DNA of 6,816 bases, from assembly GCA_049509915.1 (NCBI GenBank), contig JBEKZL010000449.1:1-6816 (forward strand), in the 5' to 3' direction. Below are positions 6,312 to 6,816 of this stretch, in pieces. The position numbers were made by a program, and so were the translations under genes. The first letter of the stretch is position 1; each line of letters begins with the position of its first letter. The stretch is from JBEKYD01 sp049509915 (lineage in GTDB: Bacteria > Acidobacteriota > Terriglobia > Bryobacterales > Bryobacteraceae). The notes beneath the pieces are model-generated. The model had not been told where the DNA came from. It did not search any database and was given only the letters and a program-made list of their open reading frames with translations.

Positions 6312-6816
6312 CGGTCATTTCTCCGATCTTGAGCGTGGGGGCGGCCATGGAGCCGCGGAATTCCAGGTCCGACCCGATCGCCTCCAAAGCTATCAGCATT
6401 TCGGCCAGGTTCCCGGCGATAGTCACTTCCGACACCGCAAAGGCCAGCTCGCCGTTGCGGATCCAAAGGCCGGCCGCGCCGCGCGAGTAGTCGCCGGTGG
6501 TGACATTTACGCCCTGGCCGATCAGCTCGGTCACGTAAAACCCGTCGGCGATCTCCGCCACGATCCGCTCAGGCGATTGGGCGCCGTTTTCCACGTAAAA
6601 GTTCCCGTGGCCGATTCCGGCGTTCCCAGTGATCCCGCGGGACGCGTTGCCGGTGGTTTTCATGCCCAGCTTGCGCGCCGCATAGGTGTTCAGCAGATAG
6701 CTCTTCAGCACGCCGCGCTCGATGACCACGGTCCGCCGCGACGGCACGCCCTCGTCGTCGAAGGGTGAGGACCCGAATAGACCCGGCATGGTGGCATCGT
6801 CGACGAGGGTCAGGTT
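6298..6816 (-). CDS. pmbA: PmbA/TldE family protein, C-terminal part (5' end outside window)
   Basis: The frame is open to the right edge of the window, giving 172 residues of an expected roughly 450, ending at TAA 6298-6300. It carries clear TldD/PmbA C-terminal motifs: SSPFDDEGVPSRRTVVIERG, then LLNTYAARKLGMKTTGNASRG, then GVNVTTGDYSRGAAGLWIRN, then FAVSEVTIAGNLAEM and a closing APTLKIGEMTVGGK. The order FDDEGVP / TGDYSRGA / EVTIAGNL favours TldE (PmbA), the non-metal partner, over TldD, whose HExxxH site would in any case lie outside the window. The TldD/TldE protease unfolds and cleaves small peptides: E. coli TldD/E matures microcin B17 and degrades CcdA. This gene leads the minus-strand operon as seen, with tldD perhaps just upstream. 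Its last 14 bp overlap the next gene. Confidence 0.9.
   Translation of the reverse strand, partial: NLTLVDDATMPGLFGSSPFDDEGVPSRRTVVIERGVLKSYLLNTYAARKLGMKTTGNASRGITGNAGIGHGNFYVENGAQSPERIVAEIADGFYVTELIGQGVNVTTGDYSRGAAGLWIRNGELAFAVSEVTIAGNLAEMLIALEAIGSDLEFRGSMAAPTLKIGEMTVGGK

Overview
The window is GC-rich bacterial DNA, densely packed with genes and with almost no spare sequence. It looks like core chromosome rather than an accessory island: there are no transposases, phage genes, CRISPR repeats, tRNAs or rRNAs. The organism cannot be fixed from the sequence alone. An envelope lipid-transport (Mla-type) operon implies a diderm. The minus-strand order pmbA / DUF2393-like / HAMP-SpoIIE phosphatase / nnr / tsaE resembles arrangements I associate with Acidobacteriota (Terriglobia or Bryobacter/Solibacter-like). 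That placement is an inference from memory, not a search result.

Plus strand, 1-2030: the last 18 codons of what is probably an MlaF-like ABC ATPase (1-57); an MlaD/MCE-domain substrate-binding protein (61-1134) with a C-terminal tail of five repeats spaced exactly 34 residues apart; an 80-bp gap with a possible weak promoter and a small hairpin; and a ChbG/HpnK (YdjC)-family deacetylase (1215-2030).

Minus strand, 6816-2055 (transcribed right to left): the 3' part of a PmbA/TldE-like protein (6816-6298); a small single-pass membrane protein with a DUF2393-like outer domain (6311-5829); a membrane-bound HAMP plus PP2C/SpoIIE serine phosphatase (5818-3938); a bifunctional NAD(P)HX repair gene nnr (3941-2467); and the tRNA t6A-modification ATPase tsaE (2492-2055). 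Junctions are overlaps of 14 bp, a gap of 10 bp, an overlap of 4 bp (ATGA) and an overlap of 26 bp, so this is almost certainly one operon with translational coupling. The two operons converge with only 24 bp between stop codons.

The main anomaly is in nnr. The epimerase half (NnrE) and dehydratase half (NnrD) are both well preserved but lie in different reading frames. The break falls at 3199-3203, where about 19 nt expected from the family motif are missing, next to a perfect 8-bp palindrome. As written, the gene encodes an intact epimerase but no full dehydratase, and its ribosomes would stop about 590 nt before the tsaE start. I see no convincing new multi-gene system. The best leads are the nnr lesion, the 34-residue repeat tail of the MCE protein, and the unassigned sensor region of the phosphatase.
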